From positions 185,024 through 249,023 of the forward strand of contig NZ_FQZD01000006.1 of NCBI RefSeq assembly GCF_900141835.1: a stretch of 64,000 bases of DNA. Direction: 5' to 3'. Origin of the DNA: Propionispora hippei DSM 15287 (GTDB lineage Bacteria > Bacillota > Negativicutes > Propionisporales > Propionisporaceae). How positions within the stretch are numbered: the stretch's first letter is position 1; every line of letters starts with the position of its first letter. A program made the position numbers and the translations under genes. Positions 19,621-29,693 of this stretch are shown here, piece by piece. The notes under the pieces were generated by a model that was given only the letters and a program-made list of their open reading frames with translations, searched no databases and was not told the DNA's origin.

Positions 19621-19922
19621 AGACCTCATCCTGCGCGGGGTGGAGTAGAGGTGCGAACAAGATGAGTACTTTCAGCTAGAGTGGTGTCGATGATCTGAAA
19701 GGAAAGGGTTGTTTGCCGAAGTATAGCAAGGCGGCCAAGCCTTGTATACTGGTCTTACATCGAATAGGTTTAAGACTGTCACCAAAGTGGTATTTGGTGG
19801 AGCGCTATCTCAAATCGACGGCAGGGGATATTCTTTTGTTATATTTCCTGATGTCATGGTTTTGGCTGTCTAATCACAAATAAGACAGCCGGTGAGATAA
19901 GCATTCACCGGCTGTCTTTTAT
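19621..19922 (+). promoter_or_regulatory. Lysine riboswitch (L box) with terminator
   Basis: Conserved L-box blocks appear in order: GAGGTGCGAACAAGATGAGTA, written here as GAGGTGCG then GATGAGTA, GAAAGGAAAGGG and GCCGAAG, and ACTGTCACC with GTGGAGCGCTATC. The aptamer covers about 19625-19812. A terminator, GACAGCCGGTGA/TCACCGGCTGTC, lies at 19884-19917 followed by T4ATTATTTT. GGCTGTCT (19864-19871) can pair with AGACAGCC (19883-19890), giving the competing antiterminator. Lysine should shut off dapB and, by readthrough, the downstream genes. Confidence 0.95.
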
Positions 19923-19943
19923 TATTTTAGGAGGTGGACTTTT

Positions 19944-20738
19944 GTGATTAGAGTAATAGTGTGCGGCGCATACGGCAAAATGGGCCGTGAAGTGTTGAAG
20001 GCCGTATATAATGACAAGGAATTGGAACTGGTCGGTGCTATGGATGTGAACTCCAGCTTTGCCGATGCCGGCGAACTGATTGGTATAGGCAAGATCGGCG
20101 TTACGGTAGGCAAGGATTTACAGACGGTTATCACCGAGACCAAACCGCAGGTTATGGTTGATTTTACTAATCCCGCCGCAGTGATGCCCAACATTCGCAC
20201 GGCTATTGCCTGTGGTGTAAGTCCTGTTGTGGGTACAACCGGCTTATCAGCGGATGATTTGGCAGAAGTAGGGCGGTTATGCAGCGATAAAAAGGTCAAC
20301 GCGTTGATTGCGCCTAACTTTGCTATTGGGGCCGTATTAATGATGAAAATGGCGCAGGACGCGGCAAAGTATCTTCCTCATGTGGAAATTATCGAACTGC
20401 ATCATGACCAGAAGCTGGATGCTCCCTCCGGTACGGCGCTGCGGACGGCACAGTTGATTGCCGAAAAGCGGGGTTTCTTAAAACAGGGCCATCCGAACGA
20501 AGAGGAAAAACTGGCCGGTGCCCGAGGCAGCGAACTGGAGGGTATTCGTATCCATAGCGTCAGACTGCCTGGCTATGTCGCCCATCAGGAGGTTATTTTC
20601 GGCGGCTTGGGGCAGACTTTGACCATCCGTCATGATTCGATCTCCCGTGAGTCATTCATGCCCGGCGTGGTGCTTGCCTGCAAGCGGGTACTTACTATCA
20701 CGGGGCTGGTTTGTGGTTTGGAGAACATTTTGGACTAA
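19944..20738 (+). CDS. dapB: 4-hydroxy-tetrahydrodipicolinate reductase
   Basis: Second committed step of the diaminopimelate/lysine path, NAD(P)H-dependent. 264 residues from a GTG with TAGGAGGTGG upstream. The Rossmann loop is CGAYGKMGREV; GTTGLSADDL follows, and the catalytic/substrate motif is ELHHDQKLDAPSGTA. It stands where dpaA-dpaB lie in Bacillus. It is separated from asd by a MITE-like repeat but has no visible terminator. Confidence 0.96.
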   Translation: MIRVIVCGAYGKMGREVLKAVYNDKELELVGAMDVNSSFADAGELIGIGKIGVTVGKDLQTVITETKPQVMVDFTNPAAVMPNIRTAIACGVSPVVGTTGLSADDLAEVGRLCSDKKVNALIAPNFAIGAVLMMKMAQDAAKYLPHVEIIELHHDQKLDAPSGTALRTAQLIAEKRGFLKQGHPNEEEKLAGARGSELEGIRIHSVRLPGYVAHQEVIFGGLGQTLTIRHDSISRESFMPGVVLACKRVLTITGLVCGLENILD

Positions 20739-20767
20739 TGCATAATATGGTGAGTATGAACGGTGCT

Positions 20768-20950
20768 AGGGCGTGCCTTCACACTAACGGAATGATCCAT
20801 GGCGACTGATTTTTTGCGCCAGACGAGATATACCCTAAAGGGCACGCGAAATTTTGCAGGAATAGCGGCCCCTATTTTCAAAAATTTTAGCGAAGTATGG
20901 CACAAAAAGCGCTGTCAGGGAGCGTTTCGGATAGTTTAAAGACACGCCTT
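20768..20950. mobile_element. MITE-like element, copy 1
   Basis: About 183 bases, similar along its length to 29692-29859. Its ends are inverted: AGGGCGTGCCTTCACACTA at the left and, on the opposite strand, AAGGCGTGTCTTTAAACTA at the right. Shared inner blocks include ATCCATGGCGA, TTTGCGCCAG, AAATTTTG and CGAAGTATGGC. It has no coding capacity. It sits between dapB and asd. Compared with copy 2 it carries an extra block of about 20 bases near 20823-20848. Confidence 0.75.
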
Positions 20951-20972
20951 ACAGGAAAAGGAGCGATTGGGA

Positions 20973-22004
20973 ATGAAAAAATATAATGTTGCAATACTCG
21001 GGGCTACTGGCGCAGTAGGCAAGGAGTTTCTGGAACTGATTGAAGAGCGTAATTTTCCGTTTGCCGAATTGAAACTATTGGCTTCCTCCCGTTCGGCAGG
21101 TAAAAAAATCGACTTTATGGGAAAAACTTATACTGTAGAAGAAGCCAAACCGGAATCCTTTGAAAATGTACAGATTGCTTTATTTGCCGGCGGCGCGGCG
21201 AGTAAGGCTCTGGCTCCCGAGGCTGTAAAGCGCGGCGCCGTCGTCATTGACAATTCCAGCGCCTTTCGCATGGATCCGAAGGTGCCCTTGGTCATTCCCG
21301 AGGTAAATCCTGAGGCGATTAAAGAACATCAAGGCATTATCGCCAATCCGAACTGTTCTACTATTATTATGCTGATGGCATTAAAGCCGATTTATGACAA
21401 AGCGAAGATTAAACGGATCGTCGTATCGACCTATCAGGCCGTTTCCGGTGCCGGTAAAGAAGCGATTGATGAACTGGAAAATCAGGTGGTTGCCCATATT
21501 CAACGGGCGTCGATCGAAGCTAATATTCTGCCGGGCGCCAGCCTGCCGAAGCATTACCAAATCGCTTTTAATCTGCTGCCGCAGATCGATGTGTTTGTTG
21601 ACGGCGATTATACCAAGGAAGAAATGAAAATGGTTCATGAAACACACAAAATTCTGGGTGACCATACAATCGGCATTTCGCCCACAGCCGTGCGGGTCCC
21701 GGTGTTCCGCAGTCATTCCGAGTCGATCAATCTGGAACTGGCAGAACCGTTGTCGGCCCAGGAGGCCCGGAATTTATTGAGCGCTTTCCCCGGTGTTGTG
21801 GTGGAGGATGAGCCGGCAGATATGGTGTATCCTATGCCGCTGCTTACCTCCGGCAAAAACGATGTGGCCGTAGGACGTATCCGGGAGGACAAATCGGTAC
21901 CGTACGGCTTGAACCTCTGGGTTGTAGGCGATCAAATCCGCAAAGGCGCGGCTTTGAACGCACTGCAGATTGCGGAATACATGATTGGACATAATTTAGT
22001 TTGA
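20973..22004 (+). CDS. asd: Aspartate-semialdehyde dehydrogenase
   Basis: Makes aspartate semialdehyde from aspartyl phosphate. 343 residues from ATG 20973 (AAAAGGAG 9 bases upstream; the frame opens at a TTG 6 bases earlier). The NADP loop is LGATGAVGKEF, the catalytic cysteine is in IANPNCSTI and the general-base His lies in the PVFRSHSESI region. GLNLWVVGDQIRKGAALNA closes the fold. Next is dapG after 10 bases. Confidence 0.96.
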   Translation: MKKYNVAILGATGAVGKEFLELIEERNFPFAELKLLASSRSAGKKIDFMGKTYTVEEAKPESFENVQIALFAGGAASKALAPEAVKRGAVVIDNSSAFRMDPKVPLVIPEVNPEAIKEHQGIIANPNCSTIIMLMALKPIYDKAKIKRIVVSTYQAVSGAGKEAIDELENQVVAHIQRASIEANILPGASLPKHYQIAFNLLPQIDVFVDGDYTKEEMKMVHETHKILGDHTIGISPTAVRVPVFRSHSESINLELAEPLSAQEARNLLSAFPGVVVEDEPADMVYPMPLLTSGKNDVAVGRIREDKSVPYGLNLWVVGDQIRKGAALNALQIAEYMIGHNLV

Positions 22005-22014
22005 GGTGTTGGGA

Positions 22015-23235
22015 ATGCGTATAATTGTCCAGAAATTTGGCGGCACATCGGTCGCCAATGAGGATGTTAGAAAACTGGTGGTAGGCAAGGTGGAAAAAGT
22101 GCGCAGCCAGGGCTACAGCCCGGTGGTTGTGGTATCCGCTATGGGTCGCAAAGGGGAGAATTACGCTACAGATACCCTTATCGGCCTGGCCCGGACCGCC
22201 AATAAAAACATTGCCGCACGGGAACTTGACCATATGATGTATTGCGGTGAAATGATTTCGGCAGTGATTATGGCCGGCACATTGCAGGCAGCCGGCATGG
22301 ATGCCGTTATGCTGACCGGCGGGCAGGCCGGCATTATTACCGACAATCATTTTGGCCGCGCCCGGATTTTAAAGATTGAGCCGTCCCGCATTATAAGCCT
22401 GATTAAGGCTGGCCGGATTCCGGTCGTTTGCGGTTTTCAGGGGATGACCACCGAAGGGGAGTTCACCACGCTGGGCCGCGGCGGTAGTGATACGACAGCG
22501 GCGGCGCTCGGCGCGACACTGTCGGCGGAAATGATCGAAATCTATACCGATGTCGACGGGATTATGACAGCCGATCCGCGGATGGTGAAGAGTGCGCAGA
22601 TTCTTGACTGTATCAGCTATGGCGAGGTTTGCCAACTGGCGCACCAGGGAGCCAAGGTCATTCATCCCCGGGCGGTGGAAATTGCCATGCAGAAAAATAT
22701 TCCTTTAATTGTTAAGTCCACCTTCTCCGACGAACCGGGAACACTGATTACGAACATCGGTCAGGATGAGAACGGCGGAACTATTGTTAGCGATCGGATT
22801 GCCACTGGCGTAACCTCACTGAGCAATATTGCCCAGATTCGGGTAAATATTGATGCCGGAGCTGCTCATGGTTCGAGCTTTCAGGTGTTTAAGCTGATGG
22901 CCGAAAGCTGCATCAGCGTGGATTTGATTAACGTTCATCCCGGACAGATTATGTTTACTGTGGCGGGAGATGCCGCTGAACGGGCTGTTAACCGGCTGCG
23001 GGAAGGCGGTTATCAGGTAGCCGTAACCTATGACTGCGCCAAGGTATCGGTGGTCGGCGGCGGCATGCGGGAAGTACCCGGCGTTATGGCCAGCTTTGTG
23101 GAGGCGTTGGCTACCAATAAGATATCCATTCTGCAAACAGTCGACTCCCATACTTCCATATCCGCCCTGGTGAAACGGGAGGATGTGCAGGCGGCGGTAT
23201 TGGCGTTGCATGAAAAGTTTGGCCTAGCAGGGTGA
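22015..23235 (+). CDS. dapG: Aspartokinase (DapG/LysC type)
   Basis: Phosphorylates aspartate, the first step to lysine, threonine and methionine. 406 residues from ATG 22015; GAGGTG lies 6-7 bases upstream. Kinase motifs are VQKFGGTSVAN and TLGRGGSDTTAAALG. The C-terminal pair of ACT domains (about 260-406, including TSLSNIAQIRV and VSVVGGGMREVPG) is the site of allosteric feedback. The asd-dapG-dapA order matches Bacillus, where DapG is the diaminopimelate-sensitive isoenzyme; the effector here is inferred. Confidence 0.94.
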   Translation: MRIIVQKFGGTSVANEDVRKLVVGKVEKVRSQGYSPVVVVSAMGRKGENYATDTLIGLARTANKNIAARELDHMMYCGEMISAVIMAGTLQAAGMDAVMLTGGQAGIITDNHFGRARILKIEPSRIISLIKAGRIPVVCGFQGMTTEGEFTTLGRGGSDTTAAALGATLSAEMIEIYTDVDGIMTADPRMVKSAQILDCISYGEVCQLAHQGAKVIHPRAVEIAMQKNIPLIVKSTFSDEPGTLITNIGQDENGGTIVSDRIATGVTSLSNIAQIRVNIDAGAAHGSSFQVFKLMAESCISVDLINVHPGQIMFTVAGDAAERAVNRLREGGYQVAVTYDCAKVSVVGGGMREVPGVMASFVEALATNKISILQTVDSHTSISALVKREDVQAAVLALHEKFGLAG

Positions 23236-23304
23236 GCCGGAACGAACCCTGTTAGGTGGGTATATCCTCTACCTTATTAATAAACAAAAACAGGAGGGGC
23301 GTTT

Positions 23305-24186
23305 GTGAGGAATTTTGGCAGAGTGTTTACAGCGATGGTTACTCCTTTTCATGAGGATTTGCGGGTTAATTATGCTGCCGCTGCTCAGTTAGCTACACAT
23401 TTGGCTGCCAATGGTTCGGACGGTTTGGTGATCGCGGGAACTACCGGTGAATCGCCGACCTTAACACAGGAAGAAAAACTGAATTTATTCAGTACCGTCT
23501 TGGAGGCGGTGGGCGACCGGGTTACCGTTATTGCCGGAACCGGCTCAAATGATACACAGCATTCCATCGAAATGACCAGGGAAGCGGAAAAACTGGGTGT
23601 CCATGGCGCCATGCTGGTAGGCCCCTATTATAATAAGCCCAATCAGGAAGGGTATTATCAGCACTTTAAAGCCATTGCCGAGTCCACAGCGCTACCGTTG
23701 ATTGTATATAATGTACCCGGCCGTACGGGGTCCAATATTTCACCGGACACCATCGTCCGGCTGGCGGCCATCAAAAACATCGTGGCGGTGAAAGAAGCCA
23801 GCGGTTCACTGGATCAGGCTTCGGAGATCGTGCGGCGGGCACCGGCCGGTTTTATGGTGTACAGCGGTGACGACAGCCTGACACTGCCTATTCTGGCAGT
23901 CGGTGGCGTTGGCGTAATCAGTGTGGCCAGTCATATTATCGGCCGACAGATTCAAAATATGATTGCCGCTTTTGCCGCTGGCGATGTCCGGCAGGCTCAG
24001 GCCATTCACGGGAGCATTTTTCCGTTTTATAAATTGATGTTCATTAACAGCAACCCCATACCGGTTAAAACAGCCGTTAATCTGCTGGGATTGTCGGCAG
24101 GCCCCTGCCGGCTGCCGCTGACGACGGCGTCTGCCGGGGAAGTGGAGCAGATTAAAGAGAGCATGCGGCAACTGGGCATTATGTAA
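23305..24186 (+). CDS. dapA: 4-hydroxy-tetrahydrodipicolinate synthase
   Basis: Condenses pyruvate with aspartate semialdehyde. 293 residues from GTG 23305 with CAGGAGGGG upstream. GTTGESPTLT, the Tyr135 motif VYNVPGRTG and the Schiff-base Lys163 in VAVKEASG are intact, as expected for a TIM-barrel aldolase-type enzyme. Last gene of the lysine operon; a GC-rich hairpin follows. Confidence 0.96.
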   Translation: MRNFGRVFTAMVTPFHEDLRVNYAAAAQLATHLAANGSDGLVIAGTTGESPTLTQEEKLNLFSTVLEAVGDRVTVIAGTGSNDTQHSIEMTREAEKLGVHGAMLVGPYYNKPNQEGYYQHFKAIAESTALPLIVYNVPGRTGSNISPDTIVRLAAIKNIVAVKEASGSLDQASEIVRRAPAGFMVYSGDDSLTLPILAVGGVGVISVASHIIGRQIQNMIAAFAAGDVRQAQAIHGSIFPFYKLMFINSNPIPVKTAVNLLGLSAGPCRLPLTTASAGEVEQIKESMRQLGIM

Positions 24187-24191
24187 TATAT

Positions 24192-24230
24192 TGGGAACGG
24201 CCCCATTCTCGTAGAGGATGGGGCCGTATG
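24192..24230 (+). terminator. GC-rich hairpin after dapA
   Basis: ACGGCCCCAT/ATGGGGCCGT, 10 bp with an 11-base loop. No T-run follows, so termination is uncertain. Confidence 0.5.
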
Positions 24231-24273
24231 TCTGTCGGGGAATGGGCATATAATAAATCAAAATCAGTTCCAC

Positions 24274-24302
24274 TTGTTGTCATGACGGAAATAAGGTATA
24301 AT
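24274..24302 (+). promoter_or_regulatory. SigA promoter for the RNase J gene
   Basis: TTGTTG (24274-24279), 17-base spacer, TATAAT (24297-24302). A leader of about 105 bases follows. Confidence 0.65.
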
Positions 24303-24412
24303 GGCAGTAAGTGGAAGTGACGGACGGCTGGTTTGACCTGAGTGGAGTGGACGGCGATAATCGTAGAGAGGTCTGGTTCTTTACTTAAAATATTCTGGAG
24401 GTGTGCTTTTTT

Positions 24413-26074
24413 TTGGCAAAGTTACCGCAAAAACTTCAAATTATTCCTTTGGGAGGATTGGGAGAGATAGGAAAGAACATGACAGTGGTCCGCTGTGGCG
24501 ACGACATTGTTGTGATTGACTCCGGCCTCATGTTTCCTGAGGATGACATGCTAGGGATCGATTTAGTCATTCCCGATATTTCGTACCTGCTTGACAACCG
24601 TGATTTGGTGCGCGCCATCGTGCTGACTCACGGACATGAAGATCATATCGGCGCCCTGCCGTATGTCTTAAAGCAGCTTGATGTACCGGTGTATGGGACG
24701 CGCCTGACACTGGGCATATTAGAAAACCGGTTGAAGGAAAACCATCTTACCAATGCGCAATTGGTGGCTGTGACACCGGGCAGCCAAATTCAGGCCGGAG
24801 CTTTTACCGTCGGCTTTATCCGGGTCAGCCACAGCATTGCCGACAGTGTGGCTTTATTTATCAAGACGCCGGTGGGAACTATCGTTCATACGGGCGACTT
24901 CAAATTGGATCAAACGCCGGTAGACGGCAAAGTGACCGACTTCCACAGATTTGCCGAACTGGGGGACCAGGGAGTCCTCGTCATGCTGGCAGACAGCACC
25001 AATGCCGAACGACCCGGCTATACGATGAGCGAACGGTCGGTGGGAGTCACTTTTGATGAAACCTTTCGTACCGCCAAAGACCGTATCATTATCGCCACAT
25101 TTTCTTCCAACGTGCACCGTGTCCAGCAGGCTGTCGATATGGCCTGCAAGTATAAGCGCAAAGTGGCCGTATTGGGACGGAGCATGGTCAATGTTGTTAA
25201 TATCGCGCTGGAACTTGGTTATCTGAATATTCCGGAGGGAGTATTGATTGACATTGATCAGATCAATCAGTACCCTGCTTCTGCGATTGTCATTCTGACC
25301 ACCGGGAGCCAGGGCGAGCCGATGTCGGCCCTGACCCGTATGGCGATGTCGGATCACCGGAAGGTCGATATCGTTCCCGGCGACACCGTCGTCATTTCCG
25401 CTACGCCTATACCGGGCAACGAAAAGCTGGTGGCCCGGACGATTGACTATTTGCTGCGCCAAGGCGCCGACGTTGTTTATGAAGCGACTTCAGGCATCCA
25501 TGTTTCCGGCCATGCCAGCCAGGAAGAGCTTAAGCTGATGCATAATCTGATTCGTCCTAAATTTTTCATACCCGTCCATGGCGAATACCGCCATTTGAAG
25601 AAGCATGCCAAACTGGCGCAGGACATGGGAATGGCCAAGGAAAACATCTTTGTAGCCGAGAATGGACAAGTTTTGGAGTTTACCAAAGACAGAGGTATGA
25701 TCGCCGGAAAGGTTACGGCCGGTAACATTTTAGTGGATGGCCTGGGAGTTGGCGATGTCGGCAATATTGTACTCCGTGACCGGAAACAATTATCTCAGGA
25801 TGGCATACTCATCGTCGTCGTCACCATGGAAAAACAAGGTGGTGTGGCGGCAGGTCCTGATATCGTTTCCCGCGGCTTCGTATATGTCCGCGAATCGGAA
25901 CAATTGATGGAAGAGGCCAGGGAAAAGGTAAAACAGGCGTTGGAAAAATGCCAGACCAATAATATTACCGAATGGGCGGCGATTAAAAATAATGTCCGCG
26001 ATGCGCTGGGCAAATATCTGTATGACCGGACCCGCCGCCGTCCGATGATTCTGCCGATTATTATGGAAGTATGA
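24413..26074 (+). CDS. rnj: Ribonuclease J
   Basis: Metallo-beta-lactamase/beta-CASP ribonuclease with 5'-3' exo- and endonuclease activity. 553 residues from TTG 24413, which has CTGGAGGTG about 10 bases upstream; an in-frame GTG at 24401 is inside that site. Catalytic HGHEDH spans residues 73-78, with HTGDF and the beta-CASP motif ASGHASQEEL further on. The position before tepA and ftsK matches Bacillus rnjB, but J1 and J2 cannot be told apart from this alone. Confidence 0.94.
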   Translation: MAKLPQKLQIIPLGGLGEIGKNMTVVRCGDDIVVIDSGLMFPEDDMLGIDLVIPDISYLLDNRDLVRAIVLTHGHEDHIGALPYVLKQLDVPVYGTRLTLGILENRLKENHLTNAQLVAVTPGSQIQAGAFTVGFIRVSHSIADSVALFIKTPVGTIVHTGDFKLDQTPVDGKVTDFHRFAELGDQGVLVMLADSTNAERPGYTMSERSVGVTFDETFRTAKDRIIIATFSSNVHRVQQAVDMACKYKRKVAVLGRSMVNVVNIALELGYLNIPEGVLIDIDQINQYPASAIVILTTGSQGEPMSALTRMAMSDHRKVDIVPGDTVVISATPIPGNEKLVARTIDYLLRQGADVVYEATSGIHVSGHASQEELKLMHNLIRPKFFIPVHGEYRHLKKHAKLAQDMGMAKENIFVAENGQVLEFTKDRGMIAGKVTAGNILVDGLGVGDVGNIVLRDRKQLSQDGILIVVVTMEKQGGVAAGPDIVSRGFVYVRESEQLMEEAREKVKQALEKCQTNNITEWAAIKNNVRDALGKYLYDRTRRRPMILPIIMEV

Positions 26075-26076
26075 GT

Positions 26077-26124
26077 AAAGACTGTGAAGGGCCTGAATAA
26101 GTGGGCTTTTTACAGTCTTTTTTC
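26077..26124 (+). terminator. Terminator after RNase J
   Basis: AAAGACTGT/ACAGTCTTT arms with a loop of about 28 bases, then T6CTTTT. Confidence 0.7.
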
Positions 26125-26269
26125 TTTTAAACGAACGGTTTATGACAGGCTATCTTATATGGACCGGCCTTTTCGTCAGCCACAATGCGTATTTCATCAC
26201 CAGGCTCTTTAGGTATGAAAGTTGATTTGCCGTCAATACTATTACTGAGAATTGATTACTGGAGGTAAT

Positions 26270-27046
26270 ATGATGATAAAGAGCAGCAATCCTGTTATTC
26301 CTGAGCCGGGAACACAGCCTGAAACGCCGGTAGTGCCTGATACGCAGAAGAAAAGTAAGCGGGCTAAGAAAGCGACCGGCCCGGCTGACAATATTCAGGA
26401 ACTGGGAACTGCCGAAGTTCCAGTGGCCAAAAGTAACATTCATGTCATGACCATCATCGGTCAGATTGAGGGGCATATGGTGCTGCCGCCCCAGAATAAA
26501 ACCACCAAATATGAACATATCATGCCGCAGTTGGTGGCTATTGAACAAAACCCGGAGATTGAAGGTCTATTGCTGTTGTTAAATACTGTAGGCGGTGACG
26601 TGGAAGCGGGATTGGCCATTGCCGAGTTGATTGCCAGTATGTCCAAACCCTCGGTGTCTATTGTGCTTGGCGGCGGCCATAGTATTGGCGCGCCCATTGC
26701 CGTATCGGCTACGCATTCTTTCATTGTCGAAAGTGCCAGCATGACCATTCATCCGATTAGACTGACCGGACTGGTGATCGGAGCACCCAGTTCGTTTGAT
26801 TATCTGGAAAAGATGCAGGAGCGGGTGAATAAATTTGTGGTAACCCATTCCAAGATTACGGAAAAAAAGTGGAAGGAATTGTTGTATAAAACAGGTGAAC
26901 TTTCGCGGGATATCGGAACCTCAGTTGTCGGCAAGGATGCCGTACATTATGGCCTGATCGACGAAATCGGCGGGATTGCTCAGGCCCAGCTTACCTTGCA
27001 GCAACTGATTACCGCTAATAAGGCCGATAAGGGGTTGAAACAATAA
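26270..27046 (+). CDS. tepA: ClpP-fold serine protease, TepA-like
   Basis: 258 residues. The first ~50 are basic/proline-rich ([11 protein letters not shown]). The ClpP/SDH-type domain follows, with [37 protein letters not shown] and the nucleophile loop [10 protein letters not shown] (Ser138); the His of the triad is in SMTIHPIRL. TepA homologues lie next to ylzJ and ftsK/spoIIIE, and TepA has been reported to aid protein translocation. Start ATG 26270, with GGAGG just upstream; ATG 26273 is equally possible. Its TAA overlaps the next ATG. Confidence 0.88.
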   Translation: MMIKSSNPVIPEPGTQPETPVVPDTQKKSKRAKKATGPADNIQELGTAEVPVAKSNIHVMTIIGQIEGHMVLPPQNKTTKYEHIMPQLVAIEQNPEIEGLLLLLNTVGGDVEAGLAIAELIASMSKPSVSIVLGGGHSIGAPIAVSATHSFIVESASMTIHPIRLTGLVIGAPSSFDYLEKMQERVNKFVVTHSKITEKKWKELLYKTGELSRDIGTSVVGKDAVHYGLIDEIGGIAQAQLTLQQLITANKADKGLKQ

Positions 27047-27279
27047 TGCTGCTCTGGACGATTATGCCTCTGGAGTCGATTTTTCCGGCCGAACCATATC
27101 AGCCGGACTATGAGGAAGTCACGCTTGGCCAAAGCCGGGTTTTAATGGAAAGAATCAACGCCCGGCAATGTAAAGTGGTCCGGCTGATCACGACCGATCC
27201 TGGCGAATACCTGGATCCTAGGCTGCAGCCGGGAACAGTTGTGGCCTATTCCAGTAGTCCGACAAGCCTAAATTCATAG
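27046..27279 (+). CDS. ylzJ: YlzJ-like protein
   Basis: 77 residues starting [13 protein letters not shown], the usual opening of the YlzJ family, a short protein of unknown function between tepA and ftsK in sporulating Firmicutes. Translation is coupled to tepA through TAATG. Confidence 0.82.
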   Translation: MLLWTIMPLESIFPAEPYQPDYEEVTLGQSRVLMERINARQCKVVRLITTDPGEYLDPRLQPGTVVAYSSSPTSLNS

Positions 27280-27288
27280 TGTTCTTAT

Positions 27289-27375
27289 CGCGAGATTTTC
27301 CGTCAAGCTTCGTTGTCGCCACCTTATGTGCGATATGCGCGGCTCCTCCGCCAAAGCTGAACGAAAAATCTCGCG
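27289..27375. repeat. Palindromic intergenic repeat, copy A
   Basis: CGCGAGATTTTCCGTCAAGCTT at the left pairs imperfectly with AAGCTGAACGAAAAATCTCGCG at the right, as seen from the outer arms CGCGAGATTTT and AAAATCTCGCG. The centre holds GTTGTCGCCACCTTATGTG and GGCTCCTCCGCC. The centre resembles the repeats at 45437 and 41607 (opposite orientation). Confidence 0.6.
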
Positions 27376-27412
27376 CAATTCATCCTATGCCTTTAGACTT
27401 GGCGGACTCTAA

Positions 27413-27445
27413 GAGGCGCTCGATTTATAGAGCGCTTTTTTTTAC
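27413..27445 (+). terminator. Rho-independent terminator upstream of ftsK
   Basis: GCGCTC/GAGCGC stem with an 8-base loop and a T8 run. It closes the RNase J-tepA-ylzJ transcript. Confidence 0.85.
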
Positions 27446-27500
27446 AAAAATAAAGGATTTTATGTATAAGCGTAGAAAAAACTACGGAGAGGTGGTTTTT

Positions 27501-29693
27501 TTGCCTAAACTCTCAGACTTGAAACCAGAAACAAGATACGAGTTACTGGGTATTTTGCTGTTCACCGCAGGAGTGCTGGCCTTCATCAGTCTTGCCGGCT
27601 TACATACAGGACCGTTCGGTTTGTTTATGGCAAAAGTCCAGCGTTATATGTTTGGCATCGGAGCCTTGGCTTTGCCGGTGGTGCTGGTGGCAATCGGGTC
27701 CCGTTATGTCTGGACGCAAATGGCAATCGACTTTTCTTTGAAGTTTTGGGGATTGTCGTTTTTATATGTACTGGCCTTAACGATTTTTCATCATTTTAAA
27801 ATTCCGCCGGGACAGGAAATATTGCCGGAGAGCCTGGTGGCCGGCGGTGGCCTGCTGGGCGGAATGCTGCTGTTTTTTTTGCGGAAGCTGTTGGGGACGG
27901 ACGGCTCGCTGGTGGTCTTGATCGGTCTGGCCGTTTGTGCCATTATTGGTACAACTACCTGGTCGTTGCAGCGGACCCTATGGCTTGCCAAACAGAAGGC
28001 CGGTGACAGTCTGGATAGCGCCCGGGAAGCCATTGCCGCTGCCAGGGAAACCCTTGTGGAAAAAATGGTCCGGACTGATGAGGAAGAACCGGCGGCAGTC
28101 AGCGCCGGGAAATATAACGCTCGCTCCCGGTCTTTTTACAATCAGGAACAGGATGTCTTTAAACTGTCCCGCCAGGATACTCCGGTCACACCGGAGCCTG
28201 TTATGAATTTTGCGCCGGACGAACCGGTGATGGAGATAAAAAGCGAGAAACGGGAAATTACTAGATATAGCCTGCCGCCGCTGTCTATACTAAAACGGGT
28301 GGTTAAAACCAAACAACCCAAGCCCTCCAAAGAAATCACCGATAATGCGCAAATTCTGATTAATACACTGGATAGTTTTGGCGTAAGCGCCAGAATGATC
28401 AATACCTGTCAGGGGCCGGCGGTCACCCGCTACGAACTGGAGCCGGCGCCCGGCGTCAAAGTAAGCAAAATTGTCGGCCTGGCTGACGATCTCGCTCTGA
28501 AACTGGCGGCTACAGGAGTCCGTATTGAGGCGCCGATCCCGGGCAAAGCGGCAATCGGCATTGAAGTGCCGAATAAGGATATTGCCGGTGTCCATTTGCG
28601 GGAGGTCCTGGAAAGCGAGGAAATTAAAAAGGCGTCATCCAAATTGACTGTGGCACTGGGCAAGGATATTGCCGGACAGGCGATCTGGGCCGATCTGGCG
28701 AAGATGCCCCACCTCCTGGTGGCGGGCGCTACCGGCTCCGGTAAGAGCGTGTGTATTAACACGTTGATAACCAGCATTCTGTTCCGGACAACACCCTCGG
28801 AGGTCAAGTTTATTTTAATTGATCCCAAAGTGGTGGAACTGTCCAATTATAACGGTATACCACATCTGATGACGCCGGTGGTGACTGATGCCAAAAAGGC
28901 GGCTTCCTCCCTGAACTGGGCGGTGCAGGAGATGGAACGGCGATATGCCGTATTTGCCACTGCCGGGGTACGGGATATCGGACGCTACAATGAAACGGTT
29001 GACGGCGAGGGTCTGCCGCTGATTGTGATTATCATTGACGAATTGGCGGATTTGATGATGGCTGCTCCGGTCGATGTGGAGGATGCCATCTGCCGTCTGG
29101 CCCAAAAAGCACGGGCTGCCGGACTGCATTTGGTGCTGGCGACCCAGCGGCCCTCGGTCGATGTTATTACCGGCACCATCAAGGCGAACGTACCTTCCCG
29201 GATTTCCTTCGCCGTGTCTTCTCAGATTGATTCCCGGACTATCCTGGATATGGCCGGTGCCGAGAAACTGCTGGGCAAAGGCGATATGCTGTTTTACCCG
29301 GTTGGTGCCCCGAAACCGCTTAGAGTGCAGGGGGCCTTCATTTCCGATGGTGAAGTGGAAGAACTGGTAGACTATATTAAACGGCAGGCTGAACCGGAGT
29401 ATACGGAAGGAATTACCACTTGTGAGGGGCAACAGGCCGGCGTTGAGAAAGAACAGGCAACGCTGACGGATGAGTTGCTGGAAGAAGCCGTCCGGATGGT
29501 GTTGGAAACAGGCCAGGCTTCCGTGTCCATGCTGCAGCGGAAATTCCGTATCGGCTACACCCGGGCGGCTCGCCTGATCGACACGATGGAGGAAATGCGC
29601 ATTGTAGGACCGAATATGGGCAGCAAAGCCCGTGAAATTTTAATGACTTCCGATCAAATTTATGCACGTTACTTTAATCAGGAAAATCAATAG
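27501..29693 (+). CDS. ftsK: DNA translocase FtsK/SpoIIIE
   Basis: Pumps chromosomal DNA through the division or sporulation septum. TTG 27501 gives 730 residues and has GGAGAGGTGG 6 bases upstream; upstream open frame runs through a repeat and a terminator and is not coding, though ATG 27462 is a possible earlier start. Four to five membrane helices occupy about 15-150, then a charged linker. The motor has Walker A GATGSGKS (409-416) and [12 protein letters not shown]. The C-terminal gamma winged helix ([20 protein letters not shown]) reads KOPS/SRS-type sites. The stop codon overlaps the next MITE-like element. Confidence 0.93.
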   Translation: MPKLSDLKPETRYELLGILLFTAGVLAFISLAGLHTGPFGLFMAKVQRYMFGIGALALPVVLVAIGSRYVWTQMAIDFSLKFWGLSFLYVLALTIFHHFKIPPGQEILPESLVAGGGLLGGMLLFFLRKLLGTDGSLVVLIGLAVCAIIGTTTWSLQRTLWLAKQKAGDSLDSAREAIAAARETLVEKMVRTDEEEPAAVSAGKYNARSRSFYNQEQDVFKLSRQDTPVTPEPVMNFAPDEPVMEIKSEKREITRYSLPPLSILKRVVKTKQPKPSKEITDNAQILINTLDSFGVSARMINTCQGPAVTRYELEPAPGVKVSKIVGLADDLALKLAATGVRIEAPIPGKAAIGIEVPNKDIAGVHLREVLESEEIKKASSKLTVALGKDIAGQAIWADLAKMPHLLVAGATGSGKSVCINTLITSILFRTTPSEVKFILIDPKVVELSNYNGIPHLMTPVVTDAKKAASSLNWAVQEMERRYAVFATAGVRDIGRYNETVDGEGLPLIVIIIDELADLMMAAPVDVEDAICRLAQKARAAGLHLVLATQRPSVDVITGTIKANVPSRISFAVSSQIDSRTILDMAGAEKLLGKGDMLFYPVGAPKPLRVQGAFISDGEVEELVDYIKRQAEPEYTEGITTCEGQQAGVEKEQATLTDELLEEAVRMVLETGQASVSMLQRKFRIGYTRAARLIDTMEEMRIVGPNMGSKAREILMTSDQIYARYFNQENQ

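Noticed and set aside
27279..27500. N-terminal extension of FtsK (about 74 codons)
   Set aside because: It reads through the palindromic repeat at 27289-27375 and a rho-independent terminator at 27413-27445; the ribosome-binding site lies before TTG 27501.
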